Source: Nigrospora sphaerica
Taxonomy: Eukaryota; Ascomycota; Sordariomycetes; Amphisphaeriales; Apiosporaceae
Assembly: GCA_018287875.1 (NCBI GenBank)
Contig: JAGVVL010000001.1
Coordinates: forward strand, 186,001 to 250,000
Reading direction: 5' to 3'
DNA length: 64,000 bases
Position 1 is the stretch's first letter. Every line of letters starts with the position of its first letter. Under the pieces are notes generated by a model, which did not search any database, had not been told where the DNA came from, and saw only the letters and a program-made list of their open reading frames with translations. The position numbers and the translations under genes were made by a program. Shown in pieces: positions 12,430-23,565 of the stretch.

Positions 12430-13170
12430 CTAGAGGATAGTCAACCCTACCAACTCTCTCCCGGTAGTCGAGTAATACCACCTGTCATACTTGACCGGCT
12501 TATCCGCAGGTGCTTGTATATCTGCTTGCCTCTGGATCCCGAACCTTTCCGTGACTTTTCCACTCTCAACATAGCTCCCCTCCACTGTGGCGTTGGATGT
12601 TTGGTCGTAGTTCATCTCGTTGCTGTCAGCAGCTTTACTGCCTGTCAACTACTCCCATCAGCCGTGGCTTTCCTTCACCACTCCTACCATGAGGGAGGCG
12701 TTCTGGTAGGCCTCACCCACGATTGGTGTCACTGTATCTCCCCTCGCTACCTTATAGTATGTGAACCAATCATAGTATTCGGCGGCCAGGCCCGGCTGGT
12801 ACCGTTCCACATCAGCCCAATTATCAACCACGGCCGCGAGCGGGTCCATTACGTCAATTCCCATCATCTTCCAGTCTGTTTCGTTCCCCTATATTGTTAT
12901 CAGTCATTAATATCCGTGCGATCCGTCTTCTGCTACACTGTATGAGGGCGGGTCGCCCAATAGCAGTGCGGCTCGCCGTTTCCCGAGAACGCAGGACCCC
13001 CATTCGATGCATATATGTACCTCGACTATGGTGTCATTCAGCTCACGCACACGGTCAGCTATTACACACAGAGAGATATTAGAGAATGGTGTCTCACTAA
13101 GAGATGGGCGGTTCACATGGGCCTATGGCCCGGGGCTTGCCAATGATCACCAGCCTTGTCGCCGATGTGA
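12430..13170 (-). pseudogene. Decayed inorganic pyrophosphatase (soluble family I) copy
   Basis: Read on the minus strand, the fragments follow the order of fungal soluble pyrophosphatases. They are TPFSNISLCVIADR (the SPFHDIPLYA region) with NDTIVEV, a garbled GY.WNYG.FPQTWED region, DPPSYSV (DNDPLDV), then NETDWKMMGIDVMDPLAA. After that come DVERYQPGL, a GEAYQNASLMVGVVKESHG stretch, and a C-terminal tail with KYDRWYYSTTG where fungal enzymes have a D-K-W-F/Y-F/Y-I-S-G ending. Two in-frame stops sit in the SWEKLITG region, there is at least one frameshift near 12,870-12,910, and about 35 residues between the VEVP and GYxWNYG regions are missing. Key aspartates of the DNDPLD motif are partly lost. 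It cannot make an active enzyme and is a relic of a second PPase gene or a divergent paralogue. Confidence 0.75.
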
Positions 13171-13698
13171 GAGGGCCGAGAGACCTTTCCAATTGAGGCG
13201 AAGGCACAGATGACGTGCTATTGGTCGCTCACGGAGACCCTTATGCTTCAATACGATATACGAGTGTCTTTTTGAGCTGTATGGGCCTGGTACGGCGCGA
13301 ACTCGAGTGCCAAGGGTGACCTGCACTGGATTTCGGGCCCTATATATTGTTCATGGGGCACTATGTACGGTTCAAAACTCCGATGCCGATAACCCATTTC
13401 ATCGCAAGTGGCCTAACGTCGACAACCTCAGCGAAACTTCCTACCATGCCCCAGACATAAAACTTGAAAGGCTGAATCTATGTATGGAACCCAGAGCCAC
13501 TTGCTGGTCGCGTTTTCGCCTCATTTTCATCATTCACATCGAATGGCATAGTGAATTGGGCTCATCATCAAAGAATCGGCAATGTGGGAATTGAATCCAT
13601 AGGTACTTATCTGGGGTGGGAATTCCGTTGCAGTGGTCCTGATGACCACCGTTGCCAAGCCTCTCAACATCAGGCCAACCCCCCCCCTCTTTTCCTCC
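13171..13698. other. Intergenic between PPase relic and esterase
   Basis: This stretch may hold the 5' end of the relic and the 3' flank of the esterase. No clear feature was seen. Confidence 0.4.
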
Positions 13699-14559
13699 TC
13701 AAGTAAACTGCGTGAAGAACTCCCAGCTGTTCTGAGGCGCGAACGGCGTGTTCTGTCCCTGGTTGACTTGGCTGGGGTTGTGGTCACCATTGTGGATGAC
13801 CCAGGTGACGGGGTACCCTGCCTTGCAGCCTTGATATTTGGTCATGACGGATCGGCCACCATTAGGCTGTGGCTCCGACGCGAGGCGCTGGCACCCGTTG
13901 TTTGTGACGAACTGGTCGCGCAGCTGGCGGCCCATCTGTACGTTGAGAACCGAGTCGGCGGTGCCGTGCTGGCCGTAGTAGGCGACGGGGTCTTTCCCGC
14001 CCTGGCAACCGCTCAAGGGCGCGCCCGAGATGACGGCGACGGCGCGGATCATGGATGCCCGGGCGCAGGCAAGGGCATAAGACATGGCTCCCCCGTAGCT
14101 GAAGCCGGTCGAGAAACGCAGGTTCGTATCGACGCAGAGGTCGGCCTCGACGGTCTTGACGAGCTGATCGAAGAAGGCGACGTCCTCGCCCCCCTGGTTT
14201 CCCCAGCCGGCATTGAGACCGTCGGGAACGACGAAGATGGCGCTGTTGTTGGAAATGGCCTCCAGCCCGTAGTAAGGGAGGGCACCGCCCTGGTTCGGGT
14301 TCTCACCATTGACAATCTTCTGGGCCGAGCCGCCAAGTTGATGCCAGGTGAAGACAAGGCGGTACGGATGCGTGTTTTCGTAGTTGTTGGGAATCTTCAT
14401 GAAGTATTGCCGCTGCTTGCCGTTGACCGTCATCGTGTAATGCTGGCTCTTGAGCGTCGGCGTCTTGCCGCAGCCGGCCGAGCTTGCGGCATAGACGGTT
14501 TGCAGCGAGGCCAGCACAAGGCAGGCCACCGCCAATAGGATGTTGCTTCGCCCGTGCAT
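13699..14559 (-). CDS. Feruloyl esterase (CE1, type D-like), secreted
   Basis: A single exon encodes 286 residues. I start at the ATG that gives a clean signal peptide (MHGRSNILLAVACLVLASLQ, cleaved near residue 24-25) followed by ASSAGCGKTP, the usual mature N-terminus of fungal CE1 feruloyl esterases; an upstream in-frame ATG at 14694 would bury it. The domain shows PNNY...YRLVF, VVPDGLNAGWGN, the nucleophile GFSYGG near residue 155, GQHGTAD for the acid Asp, and NGDHNPSQ for the His. It releases ferulic and related acids from plant cell-wall arabinoxylan outside the cell. There is no carbohydrate-binding module. A neighbouring benzoate-type P450 and a transporter would suit use of the released aromatics; that link is inference. 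Confidence 0.9.
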   Translation of the reverse strand: MHGRSNILLAVACLVLASLQTVYAASSAGCGKTPTLKSQHYTMTVNGKQRQYFMKIPNNYENTHPYRLVFTWHQLGGSAQKIVNGENPNQGGALPYYGLEAISNNSAIFVVPDGLNAGWGNQGGEDVAFFDQLVKTVEADLCVDTNLRFSTGFSYGGAMSYALACARASMIRAVAVISGAPLSGCQGGKDPVAYYGQHGTADSVLNVQMGRQLRDQFVTNNGCQRLASEPQPNGGRSVMTKYQGCKAGYPVTWVIHNGDHNPSQVNQGQNTPFAPQNSWEFFTQFT

Positions 14560-16719
14560 GACGTCTCCTCCGTCGCTTGCTATTTCAAGACAGAAAATAA
14601 AGTCTGCGATGGGGCAAGGATACAAAACAAGTGGGAATATCGTCGTGGAAGCGACGAGCCTGGAGACCAAGATTTGAAACGAGGGGCTTTTCATGGCTTT
14701 ATAGAATCTTTCCTTAGTCTTACCACTTCCGCATAGTCACTTTGTCCACCGAATTAGCTATCCCCTCCTGGCCGCGGTCTACCATCCACCGAGTCCACTC
14801 GGAACCACATCGGCAATTCGCAACAGCCGCAGTGGACAAACACGGCCAAATTGCTGTAACAGCACAAAGTGCCAAGTGGCCAAGACTAATCTGCCGGGAG
14901 AAGATCGCCGCTGTCAATCCTCCGTGAGGTCTGCGACCGATTATCACTTGGTCATAAGTGGATGTGCTTTTCCTTGATTGGTGCTCGTCCCCCCCCCCCT
15001 TTTGCACTACTCCGTCAGGCATGTGGGGTGCAGGCTTGCAAACCCATACTGGGCCCGGTCCTTTATTTAGCCAGGAAACAACTCGACCTTGGCATTTGGA
15101 TATGCTGGATGATCGCATGGGCCGTCCACGTCGTCCTCGCCCCGTTTAATCAACTAGCATTGAGTGGTGGGGTTACAACAACATGCGAAGCGCCGGCAGA
15201 TGATCGGCATGCAATTCAGCCTAATATTCTGCCCACCGGTGACGTGCGGGGAGAAAAGTAGGGAATCTGGTAGCATACATACAGTCTGTTGCGGGTGAAT
15301 TCGCATTGTTTTACCGAGCCATACCCTTGCAGCAACACCGGAACTACCGAATTCAGATCATGCTATGATTTCGGGTATAACTCAGCCTGAAATCTGCTGA
15401 GTCCACGAGACCAATTTAATATGACTCACGAATTATAGGCTTCTTCATCCTCGTGGCGTCGCGTAAGTATCCACACCTTAATGAGACTACAACGAAGTAG
15501 ACGCTGGATCGCCCGTGGTCTCTCCAGCGTCTCATCGGAAATCTATGGAAACGGGGTCGTCGATGCTAATTCATGAGCTCTGCGGGACACGACCTCAGTT
15601 AGCAGAAAATCTTGGTGGATTCAAAGTAATGGGTGAACAAGCCGAAGTTGGATGAGTCGGGTTTTCTCTAATAAGGTAAATCAGTTGTCGCACATATAAG
15701 GCGCAGTTGGTGCAGGGCAATTGTGGATCTGTTTTTGTTGCCACATCAATTCATTGCGGAAGGCACAACAAGATACGTGAAAAGCTCAAGGTAACGGAAG
15801 GGAACAGACTCCCGTTAAATACACTTGACGTTCAAATAACAGTAGAGTGTTCAAGCCATCCAACTGGGGGCTATAGAGCAGGACGCCCGGTGCAAAAGAG
15901 ATGAAAGATGTGTGAAGGAGGTCAAGATGGTATAGTGGAAGCGTCTGAAGCCTTCCCGGCCTCTCATATGCCTTCTCAGCCACATAGCAAAGTGGAGAGT
16001 GATGAAGGGGATGTCACTCTGTGACAATACAGGGACGGCTTCCCTTCGCAATACTCCCTTTTTTTCCTTTGGTCCTGCCGACTGATCATCTGGGATAAAT
16101 TGACGACGACCCCTTGACCTCGGTTTGGCCCCAAGACGTCAGCAAACATCAAAACGTTGCTATGCTCCTACTAGTTAAGTAGTATAACATGCGCCTCACT
16201 GCCTTTGACTATGGAAGCACAACAATCAAATTACGCCCGATTCCTCAGGATGCAGTATAAAAGTCCCTAGATCCAGCCCCGACTAACTTTATTACTACGC
16301 GACACATCCCTTTCTTTTTGCCCATGAACCACTCTGGCAGCACGGTGCTGCTACTGAAGATGAGCAGCTAATTATAATACGTCGGCATTTATTTTGCCAC
16401 TGGACGGTTTCAACCGCCGAACCCTTTGTCATAGGATTTCTTTTATGCGTATGTTCCCAAGCCTCCTCAATTGCTGTGTACCCACCATTACTGGTGACTG
16501 ATTTTCGCTGCTTCATAAAGAAGGCTCAATGGTCTCAATTTCGACATTGCAAGAATAGGTATAAAATTATTAGACGAAGAACTGCTTGTGATGCTAATAT
16601 TCCTAACGAGTGCCCACAAGAGAATTTCTGGCAAAGTACCTGGCACTAAAGCCAGCTTTGACGTCCCTCAATCCGACTCCATCAGTTACAAGCCTTTTTT
16701 TGTCCCTAAGCCGGCTGCC
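14560..16719. other. Long intergenic stretch
   Basis: About 2.2 kb. The near end holds the esterase promoter, with a TATA-like tttatag (minus-strand ctataaa) at 14698-14704, about 140 bp before its ATG. A C-run lies near 14990. The rest is mixed AT-rich sequence without coding signal or clear repeats. Confidence 0.45.
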
Positions 16720-18433
16720 CTATGCCACTTTGCCCTCTGTCACTACAGCGTGGAAATCTTCTATCATGTAGGTCGAGAAGCTCATCCGCGCCCAGGGCTT
16801 TTCTGGATTTACCAGCTGAAAGTCAAAGTTCCGAATAAGCTGTGTTAAGTAAACAAGAGTCAGCAAGTAATCATGACATGCCGCAACCAAAGTTTCCGCC
16901 TTACCTCAACAAAGATTTTGTTCATTTCCATCTGGGCCAAAACCTTGCCCAGACAGCCGAAACGACCGTACCCAAACGTCAGGTCGATGGTCTTCTTCAT
17001 GTGCGCGATGGCGGCGGGGTTTTCGGTGGCCAGGAGACGTTCAGGGCGAAACACGTCGGCGTCAGGGCCGAAGATGTCGGGGCTCTTCAGCATAGTGAGG
17101 TAATTCTGATACACATCGGTTCCGGCGGGGAGAAATACACCACAGATGGTATCGCCTCCGGCCGGGACACGCTTCGGGAACCCCACGGTCACGGGCGGCA
17201 TCATGCGGAGTCCCTCAAGGATCAAGGCTTGCATATAAGGCAGCGCTTTGGCCTCCTCGTTGGTTATAGGGTCGGAAATCTTGCCTGCCGCCACTGCGGC
17301 GGCAATCTCCTGCTTCGCACGTGCGTAGACAGGTGGCGACGTGAGCAAGAGTAACATGATGCCTCGGATGGTGGAGATGGATGTTTCGGTTCCGGCGGGG
17401 ATTTGCAGCGCCATGTCGAACTGGCATTCTTCAGGTGATAAGCCATGTGTGATCCAAGCGTCCTGAAAAGATGGTCAGCCTGTTTTTTACCAGCTTTGCT
17501 GTGGCGTGGGTGTACGGACGAGCATTGTGTCCCCTTTGCCTCCTTTGTCCTTTGCGGCATGGACGCGTTCCTCGAGCATCCTACGCAAAGCAACCATGTC
17601 AGTTCGCCTCCATCAGACCTATCGATGGGCGAAAGACGTTCAACTCACCCAAGAAATTGACCGAGACCTTGCTTGTCCGTCGTCTTGGGGGCGAACAAGC
17701 GAAGGAAGAGCTTTGAGCTGAAGATGGCGATGGTGGCAGGCGACCAAGAGATGGTGTGAGCGAACATGATGGTATTGTCCGTCATTTTGAGGTAGTCATA
17801 GTGGTCCTTCTCGTCGGCCAGGTCGCCCCAAGAGACGCCCATGCCGGCCAGCGTAATTAGATCAACTTGAAAGAATTGGAGGAGCCGGCCAAGGTTCATT
17901 TTCCCCTCGCCGCAGGCGACCTTTTCGCGAATGCGTCGCACGAGCTCGGCGATTCCAGTATCCACCCTGGTCTCGAGGCTCACGAGGCCCCTTCCCGAAT
18001 AGCCGGCAGCTAGCTTGGCCTTGCGGCGGTCGTGGGTTGCCGAGTCCAGCTCGGTGAAAATGCTATCGCCGCGGTGATCGATCTTGATGCCCTTATACCA
18101 CAAACCCCGCGTGTAGGAAGAGCGGGCGGAATTCATGCGCCACAGGGGCTCCGGCTCGTAGATGCAAACGGCATCGGGACCAATGCGCATGACCCGGCCG
18201 TATTTCCTTTGCTCGTCCTGGATAATGTCGTGAATGCGCCCAGAGTTCATGGCTCGCAACCCCCAGAGGTATGAAATGGACGCGAGGAAAGGGCCCGGAA
18301 CATGTCGGAGCTTGGCCCATGTTACCACAGCACTGGTTATGGTCCAAAGTGCGGTGAGGCCCAGCAACCCAAGTGCGATGGGTTGAAAACCCAACCCGAA
18401 GAGAGCATCCGCTTGTGCTTTAAATGAATCCAT
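16720..18433 (-). CDS. Cytochrome P450 (pisatin demethylase-like)
   Basis: Exons 17649-18433, 17520-17580, 16905-17462 and 16720-16839 give 507 residues. An N-terminal membrane segment (about 15-40) leads to the HVPGP hinge. Landmarks are the I-helix IPAGTETSIS, ExxR as EGLRMMPP, FRPERLL, and the heme loop FGYGRFGCLG with the cysteine. The last exon, usually missed because an intron follows NKIFVE, adds the ending from LIRNFDFQLVNPEKPW to the stop at 16720. The donor of intron 2 (gtccgt) is weak but is the only one keeping frame into DAWITHGLSPEE. The overall pattern (GxLPYMQALI.EGLRM.P, GDTICGVFLPAGT) is that of the pisatin demethylase-like group, which demethylates or oxidises plant phenolics; the actual substrate is unknown. 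Confidence 0.87.
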
Positions 18434-19947
18434 TTCGGCTCTTCCTCTAGTTTGTGGGGTCAGATGGAACAGCGACGTAACAGGTCGGGGATCAAGAGCA
18501 CGGGCTGGAGCTGAGAGACCTCCTCACACGAGGTCCATGGAAAGCAATATGCTACACCAGGGGGGAGCCTGCTAATAAATACATCCGGAGGCGGCATCCG
18601 GAACTTGACGACACAGAGCCGAGAAGTGGAGACAGTACCCCGCACCGGTGTCACGGAACACGGAGCAGAAAATGACTAATAATCTGACACGCATATGGCT
18701 ATCGTCTGGGCTATGCGTCTGTTGAAATCGCAGCGCAGTAATTCGCCACATACGCGGCTTACTGCATACGCTAGATGGTCGCTCATTGGTCGCGCTGTTT
18801 GTTAGCGAAATGAAAGCTGCAAGATAGGGATGGCGACAAATCGGCCGACGTGACGCACGGCGTGATGAGTTTTCCATCCACCATAATCCGCAGCATGCCC
18901 ACAAATACAGGGTGCACAGCGGCACCTCGGCTTGTGCGACCGCGTCGTCGATCCCGGAATCGAGCGGTGCGCCAAGTCGTCCTTCACCTGTTTTTTCGTA
19001 AGTTTGTAGGAGCCCCTTGAGCACAAGCGGTCCTCGCCTTTCTGCAGTATGAGGAGTCGTAGCCAAGAATGGAACCCTTACACCCTCTTATCTGTCGGAT
19101 CCGTGATGAATGCGCCCCCCACACCCCCGCGCCGTCGCTGCATATATCACGGGCCCGCGTGGTCAGGACGATAGTGTCGCTCCCGATGCTGCAAGGGCAT
19201 CTGCCCACTTGCTGGCGACTGGCACATAGTACGCGGCCAGCTGGCTGTGATTACCAATTGGATCTTCCACGTTGACTTGGGAAATGTCAAATTACTATTA
19301 ACCTTGACTAAGTCCGTTTCAGGGTGTGCCCGTCAATCTTTTGAAGTACGGAGTTGCAAAGTTAGTTACAGTTCCCATCTTCTTCCCCGACTGGACGAAA
19401 GTTTCGCTTTTACCGACCCTGGCTCAGTCCTAGGAGCCCGTTCTATATATTAGCCTCGCCGCAATAGGCGTTATGGTATGCACACGGGTTATTGTACCAC
19501 TTACGGGTGAAGGATGCGGCATTTGAAAGTGACAAGACGCTAGCGCGGCTGTAGGAGTGTGGCGAAGTTCGGCGAACTCGCTAGTGTCTTTGCCAAACCC
19601 CAACGCCACAGCCGCTTACCTTGTCACGGGTTCTCACTACGAACAGGGCAGAAGCGAGGCACAGTACCGAAGCGAATCGTTAGTGTTGGCGCAGCCTGCA
19701 CACCCTGGCCAGTGCGGCTGAGTTCGCTAAAGCTCCTCAGGAGTCTAAAACCAAGCTCGCGTGACTTTTTGGCAGCGCGGCTATAATATTCTCCCAACAA
19801 TCCCACAGCATGAGGCAAGTAGGGCAGCCAAAAGTTGAGAATTTCCCGGCAACTTGTCTCTCTCTTCCTACTTCTTATTTCCTGCTCTCGTGCTACCAAA
19901 CTTCCTCTTAAAGCTACCTTTTTTTTTTTTGCTTTACTTTTGATGAC
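18434..19947. other. Intergenic, P450 / HET gene
   Basis: Divergent promoters of the P450 and the HET gene lie here, about 1.5 kb apart. There is a T-run just before the HET start (about 19919-19931). Similar words flank 19,530-19,760 (gcgaactcgctagtg and, inverted, gcgaactcagccgcact), but they are too short to call an element. Confidence 0.4.
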
Positions 19948-22527
19948 ATGTCGCCCACCGTCAAGCATTCCATCGAAGGTGTCGGGATGATGAGCACTCT
20001 CATCGGGATCGGGTTCTTTAGTACACTGGGATCCTTCGGAGTTCATGCTCTTGATCAGGTCTTGCCCCTCTGGACAAAGGATGCCTACTTCGTTTTGGAT
20101 CAATGCTTCCGGGCCAGAAACTTCATATTGAACCCAGGCCTCTCGGTTCTGTCGAAGTGCAAGTGGACCTTCGCCTGTTCTTTGCCGGCGTGGCTCGTTC
20201 GGTATTTCAGCCCGGCAGGCCAAGAGCTTTTGGTTTACCAAGGGATCTTTGCATATCTTGTTCCCTTCTCTTTGGCTACACTCGGGTGGCTTGTGGAGGA
20301 TGGCCCACCAGGCCAGCTTAGGCAGGGATTTTACACCTCCAGGATCTCAACCATTGCGTACGCTCTGGGGGCATTCACTGCTACCCACCCACGGCGAGTA
20401 CTGTGGTGGTTAGTCTACGCTACTGCTCCTGTAGTCGGCGCGGTGGCGTTGGCACGCGTACCGTATCTAGGAACGCCGGTACGATGGGTCATCCGCAGGA
20501 CAGTGGTCCCCATGTTGCTCAGCGTAGATGACGCCTGGGATCAGTTGGACATATGGGAAGCATGCGTCATGGAGCGCATCCCTCGGTCCTTGACCCATGC
20601 ATGGTCCCGGTACCAGCAACGGCAGCCTCGGCGTCTGGAGCTTCCCGAATTCCAGTATCGGCGCTTGGCGGAGGGCGAGATCCGACTGTTGGTCCTGCGA
20701 AGGCCGAGGTGGCTCACGGGGGTCGTCCACGCAAGCGTCATCCACCAGCCCATCGACCGCTCTCCCGACTACGAAGCGCTTTCGTACCGGTGGGGAAGTA
20801 CGGAGCGTACCGACGAGATCCTCATTGACGGCTGTCGCTTCGGCGTGACCAAGTCAGCTTACGACCTGCTGATGGCACGGCGCAGCGTCTGGCGCGACCG
20901 GACCATCTGGATAGATGCCATCTGCATCAACCAGGACGACGACGAGGAGAAGGGCGCCCAGGTGCAGCTCATGACCGACATCTACCGGCGCGCCTCGCGT
21001 GTGGTTGTGTACACGGGCCGGGACTGGCGGGCGCGGTACACGGCGCCCCTATCCTTCGAGCTCGTCGCGGCCCAGATGCAGTTCGAAGGCAGCGATGTCG
21101 AGTTCGGCAGCTGGATGGCGGAGAAAGTGAAATCACGGCGGTGGCAAGTCCTCGTCGATTTATTCACCGACGAGTATTTCAATCGGGCCTGGATCGTGCA
21201 GGAGATTGCCGTGGCCCAAAAGGTCGAGATTTACTACGGCGGCCTCTACATTCCCTGGGCCGTCTTCGTCGACGTCATCGCGTTTTGCGCGCGGCCACAC
21301 CAGCGACACCTCCTCGGCATGTCGGAGGTGAACGACAAGCGCCTAGCATCAGGCTGGCAGGGCACGACGCTCGAGAACATTACCTATCTATTTCTCATGC
21401 GCCCGCAGCCGAGCGAAACGGAAAACAGACAGTGGGACCTCGAGGACCTTCTTTTCGCCACGGCCATGTTCCGAGCCACGGACCCCCGCGACAAGATCTT
21501 TGGAATCCTTGGGCTGGCCCCCGAGGCTACCCGGCGCCTGATCAAGCCCGACTACACCAAGTCTGTCGAGGAGGTGTATGAGAGGGCGGCGAGAATGGTG
21601 CTGCTGAGGCAGCCCGACCAGCCCGACCAGCCCGACCAGCCCCGGTCCCTTCATCTGCTGGCCCTGGCGGGAATAGGGTTTGTGGCGAGTCGCCGAGTAG
21701 CGCCCTCATGGCTGCCCGACTTCATGGAAGAGCGCGTGGGCCTCCCGTTTACGAACCCGGTCGAGCGTTTGCGCAGGTTCAGCGCTGGCGGCCAGTCGCA
21801 GGCCGTCATGGAGCCGGGCAGCCTCAGCCAATCGCTCAAGGTGCGTGCGAAAGAAGTGGATAGGGTCGTGGGCGTGAGTGCGTCGGGTGCATTCAGCATC
21901 GGGGCCGTCGAGGGAAAGCACGTATCGATATTCCAAATTTTGGGCAAAAAGAAAGCCTTCATTGAGGGCGTCATGCAGCTCTGCGCGGCGCATAACCACC
22001 TGTGGCCCGACGGCGAGCATGTGATTCGCCATCGTCTCTGGCGTGTTTTGGTCGCCGGGCGCATGCAACGGGAGCCGATAGACGCGCGGTTCGGGGACGT
22101 CTTCCCGTACTGGTTAAGACAACTCGAAATGGCGGCCGGCGCCAAGGACCTCAATGCCCTTATCGCGAGCTTTAGCAACAGTACCGGCAGCACGAATAAC
22201 GACGAGGCGGCGGCTACGATGACGCGGTTCCGGGAAGACGGCAGCTTCACGCAGTATGACGTCGCCGTCATGGAAGCCGCCTACGGGAAGCGCTTCGCCA
22301 TCACGGCGGCGGGTCGTCTGTGCTTCGTTCCGCCCCTAACAGAGGTCGACGACGTCGTGGTCGTCCCGCTCGGCGCGCAGACGCCCTTCCTCGTGCGAGA
22401 GGCACCCGAGACGGCGGGCGCCGACGAGAGGTCGTACCGGTTAGTGGGTGAGGCGTACGTGGAGGACTGTATGCACGGCGAACTGATGGGCGACCCCGAG
22501 GCCAGCAGCTGGTTGCAGCTGATTTAG
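19948..22527 (+). CDS. HET-domain protein with N-terminal membrane segments
   Basis: A single uninterrupted frame encodes 859 residues. Residues about 15-35, 85-115 and 150-175 are hydrophobic and probably membrane-spanning. The HET domain starts near 270 with YEALSYRWGS, then DGCRFGVTKSAYDLLMARR, TIWIDAICINQ, and MTDIYRRASRVVVYTG, the three classic HET blocks. Downstream, FNRAWIVQEIA and ATDPRDKIFGILGLA follow, both typical of the family, then a degenerate C-terminal region. A short QPDQPDQPDQP repeat lies near 553-563. HET proteins set off cell death when genetically different hyphae fuse. A membrane-anchored form is less usual. It appears intact, unlike the HET loci at 48.9-52.8 kb. Confidence 0.92.
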   Translation: MSPTVKHSIEGVGMMSTLIGIGFFSTLGSFGVHALDQVLPLWTKDAYFVLDQCFRARNFILNPGLSVLSKCKWTFACSLPAWLVRYFSPAGQELLVYQGIFAYLVPFSLATLGWLVEDGPPGQLRQGFYTSRISTIAYALGAFTATHPRRVLWWLVYATAPVVGAVALARVPYLGTPVRWVIRRTVVPMLLSVDDAWDQLDIWEACVMERIPRSLTHAWSRYQQRQPRRLELPEFQYRRLAEGEIRLLVLRRPRWLTGVVHASVIHQPIDRSPDYEALSYRWGSTERTDEILIDGCRFGVTKSAYDLLMARRSVWRDRTIWIDAICINQDDDEEKGAQVQLMTDIYRRASRVVVYTGRDWRARYTAPLSFELVAAQMQFEGSDVEFGSWMAEKVKSRRWQVLVDLFTDEYFNRAWIVQEIAVAQKVEIYYGGLYIPWAVFVDVIAFCARPHQRHLLGMSEVNDKRLASGWQGTTLENITYLFLMRPQPSETENRQWDLEDLLFATAMFRATDPRDKIFGILGLAPEATRRLIKPDYTKSVEEVYERAARMVLLRQPDQPDQPDQPRSLHLLALAGIGFVASRRVAPSWLPDFMEERVGLPFTNPVERLRRFSAGGQSQAVMEPGSLSQSLKVRAKEVDRVVGVSASGAFSIGAVEGKHVSIFQILGKKKAFIEGVMQLCAAHNHLWPDGEHVIRHRLWRVLVAGRMQREPIDARFGDVFPYWLRQLEMAAGAKDLNALIASFSNSTGSTNNDEAAATMTRFREDGSFTQYDVAVMEAAYGKRFAITAAGRLCFVPPLTEVDDVVVVPLGAQTPFLVREAPETAGADERSYRLVGEAYVEDCMHGELMGDPEASSWLQLI

Positions 22528-23565
22528 TAGGGGATGGGATGCCACACGGGAAGCGCCCGGCCTGTGCGAAAACAGACGGGTGGATGGTGATTACTGTGTA
22601 GGAAACAGCCAGGCTCCTGTTTCCGCCCTTAATCAGGGCCACGCGGAGTATGGACCCAGTTGGCCTGCAAAGTAATGCGATGCAGGGATGCCGACCCACA
22701 TGCTGTTCCAGCCTTGACGATCCTCAGAACAGGGTGCATGCAGGCGCACCGGTACTGGAAACCTGGTGGCCCAGTGACCCAGTGGCCTTCCCTAGCAGCC
22801 CAATGGCCTGGTGGCCCCCCCCCCCCCCCCCGCCAATAACCAAGTATGGTACATAACCCAGTAACACCAGTGATCCAGTGGCCCATGTCGCACGGATTCT
22901 TCATTCTGGCCCTGCGAACGCCCCCGCTACCACGACGGAAATAGCAGGTGGACAAAAAGTGGCTGCTCGCTGGGTGGTCGACAAGAGATGTCCGAGAAGC
23001 TTGGCCTTCGGCATTGGAGAAACGTGGAACACAGCAACATTTGCTGGCATTGCGACGGATGCCCCCCTGCGCTTCCGATTGGGTGCAACGCGACGCTGGC
23101 CACCCTGGACTCGCTGCCACGCTGACCTGGCAATGCACGGAAATGAGACACTCGTCATTGTGGCCCTGCCGGACTCGCCCGGCCCCTCCCCGGCTGTTTG
23201 AAACAGACAACCTACCGAGGCCGCCGAGGAAAAGAAAAAGGGGGCGACGTGATCGGCGCTACCGTGGAAACTTAGCTACGTACTTAGGTATCTGGATGTC
23301 AACGCGCCGACGTGGCACTGTAAATGGCAGGTGCCGTGGGGGGTCATTTTAGCCTTTTGTCCGTCCCAACGGGCCGTTTTGACGTTCCCGCTGCGCCTAT
23401 TCCCACCGCTACCGCGAATCGCTCGTGGACTGGTCTCGCCCACGACCAAAACACGACGACGCAAAGCCAAAGCACCCGCTTCCTTTCGCCTGCCTCCACC
23501 CCGGAGCTTGAAGCCCCTACCGAAGCCGGCGCGACTCGACGGCGCGACTCGGGTCGTCGGCCAGC
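22528..23565. other. Intergenic, HET / TRK, with repeat tract
   Basis: This region holds the 3' flank of the HET gene and the TRK promoter. It includes a degenerate CCAGTGGCC tract and a long C-run described separately. No gene was supported. Confidence 0.5.
22758..22887 (+). repeat. Degenerate CCAGTGRCC tract with 17-C run
   Basis: Variants of cccagtgac, ccagtggcc and cctggtggcc recur about eight times on both sides of a run of 17 C (22815-22831). This looks like a decayed minisatellite. The C-run length may be unreliable in the assembly. Confidence 0.55.

Noticed and set aside
12415..12945. 176-residue plus-strand frame
   Set aside because: The opposite strand carries the pyrophosphatase relic, which explains the open frame.
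19530..19770. Possible small inverted-repeat element
   Set aside because: Matching arms are only about 8-10 bases with mismatches; expected by chance.
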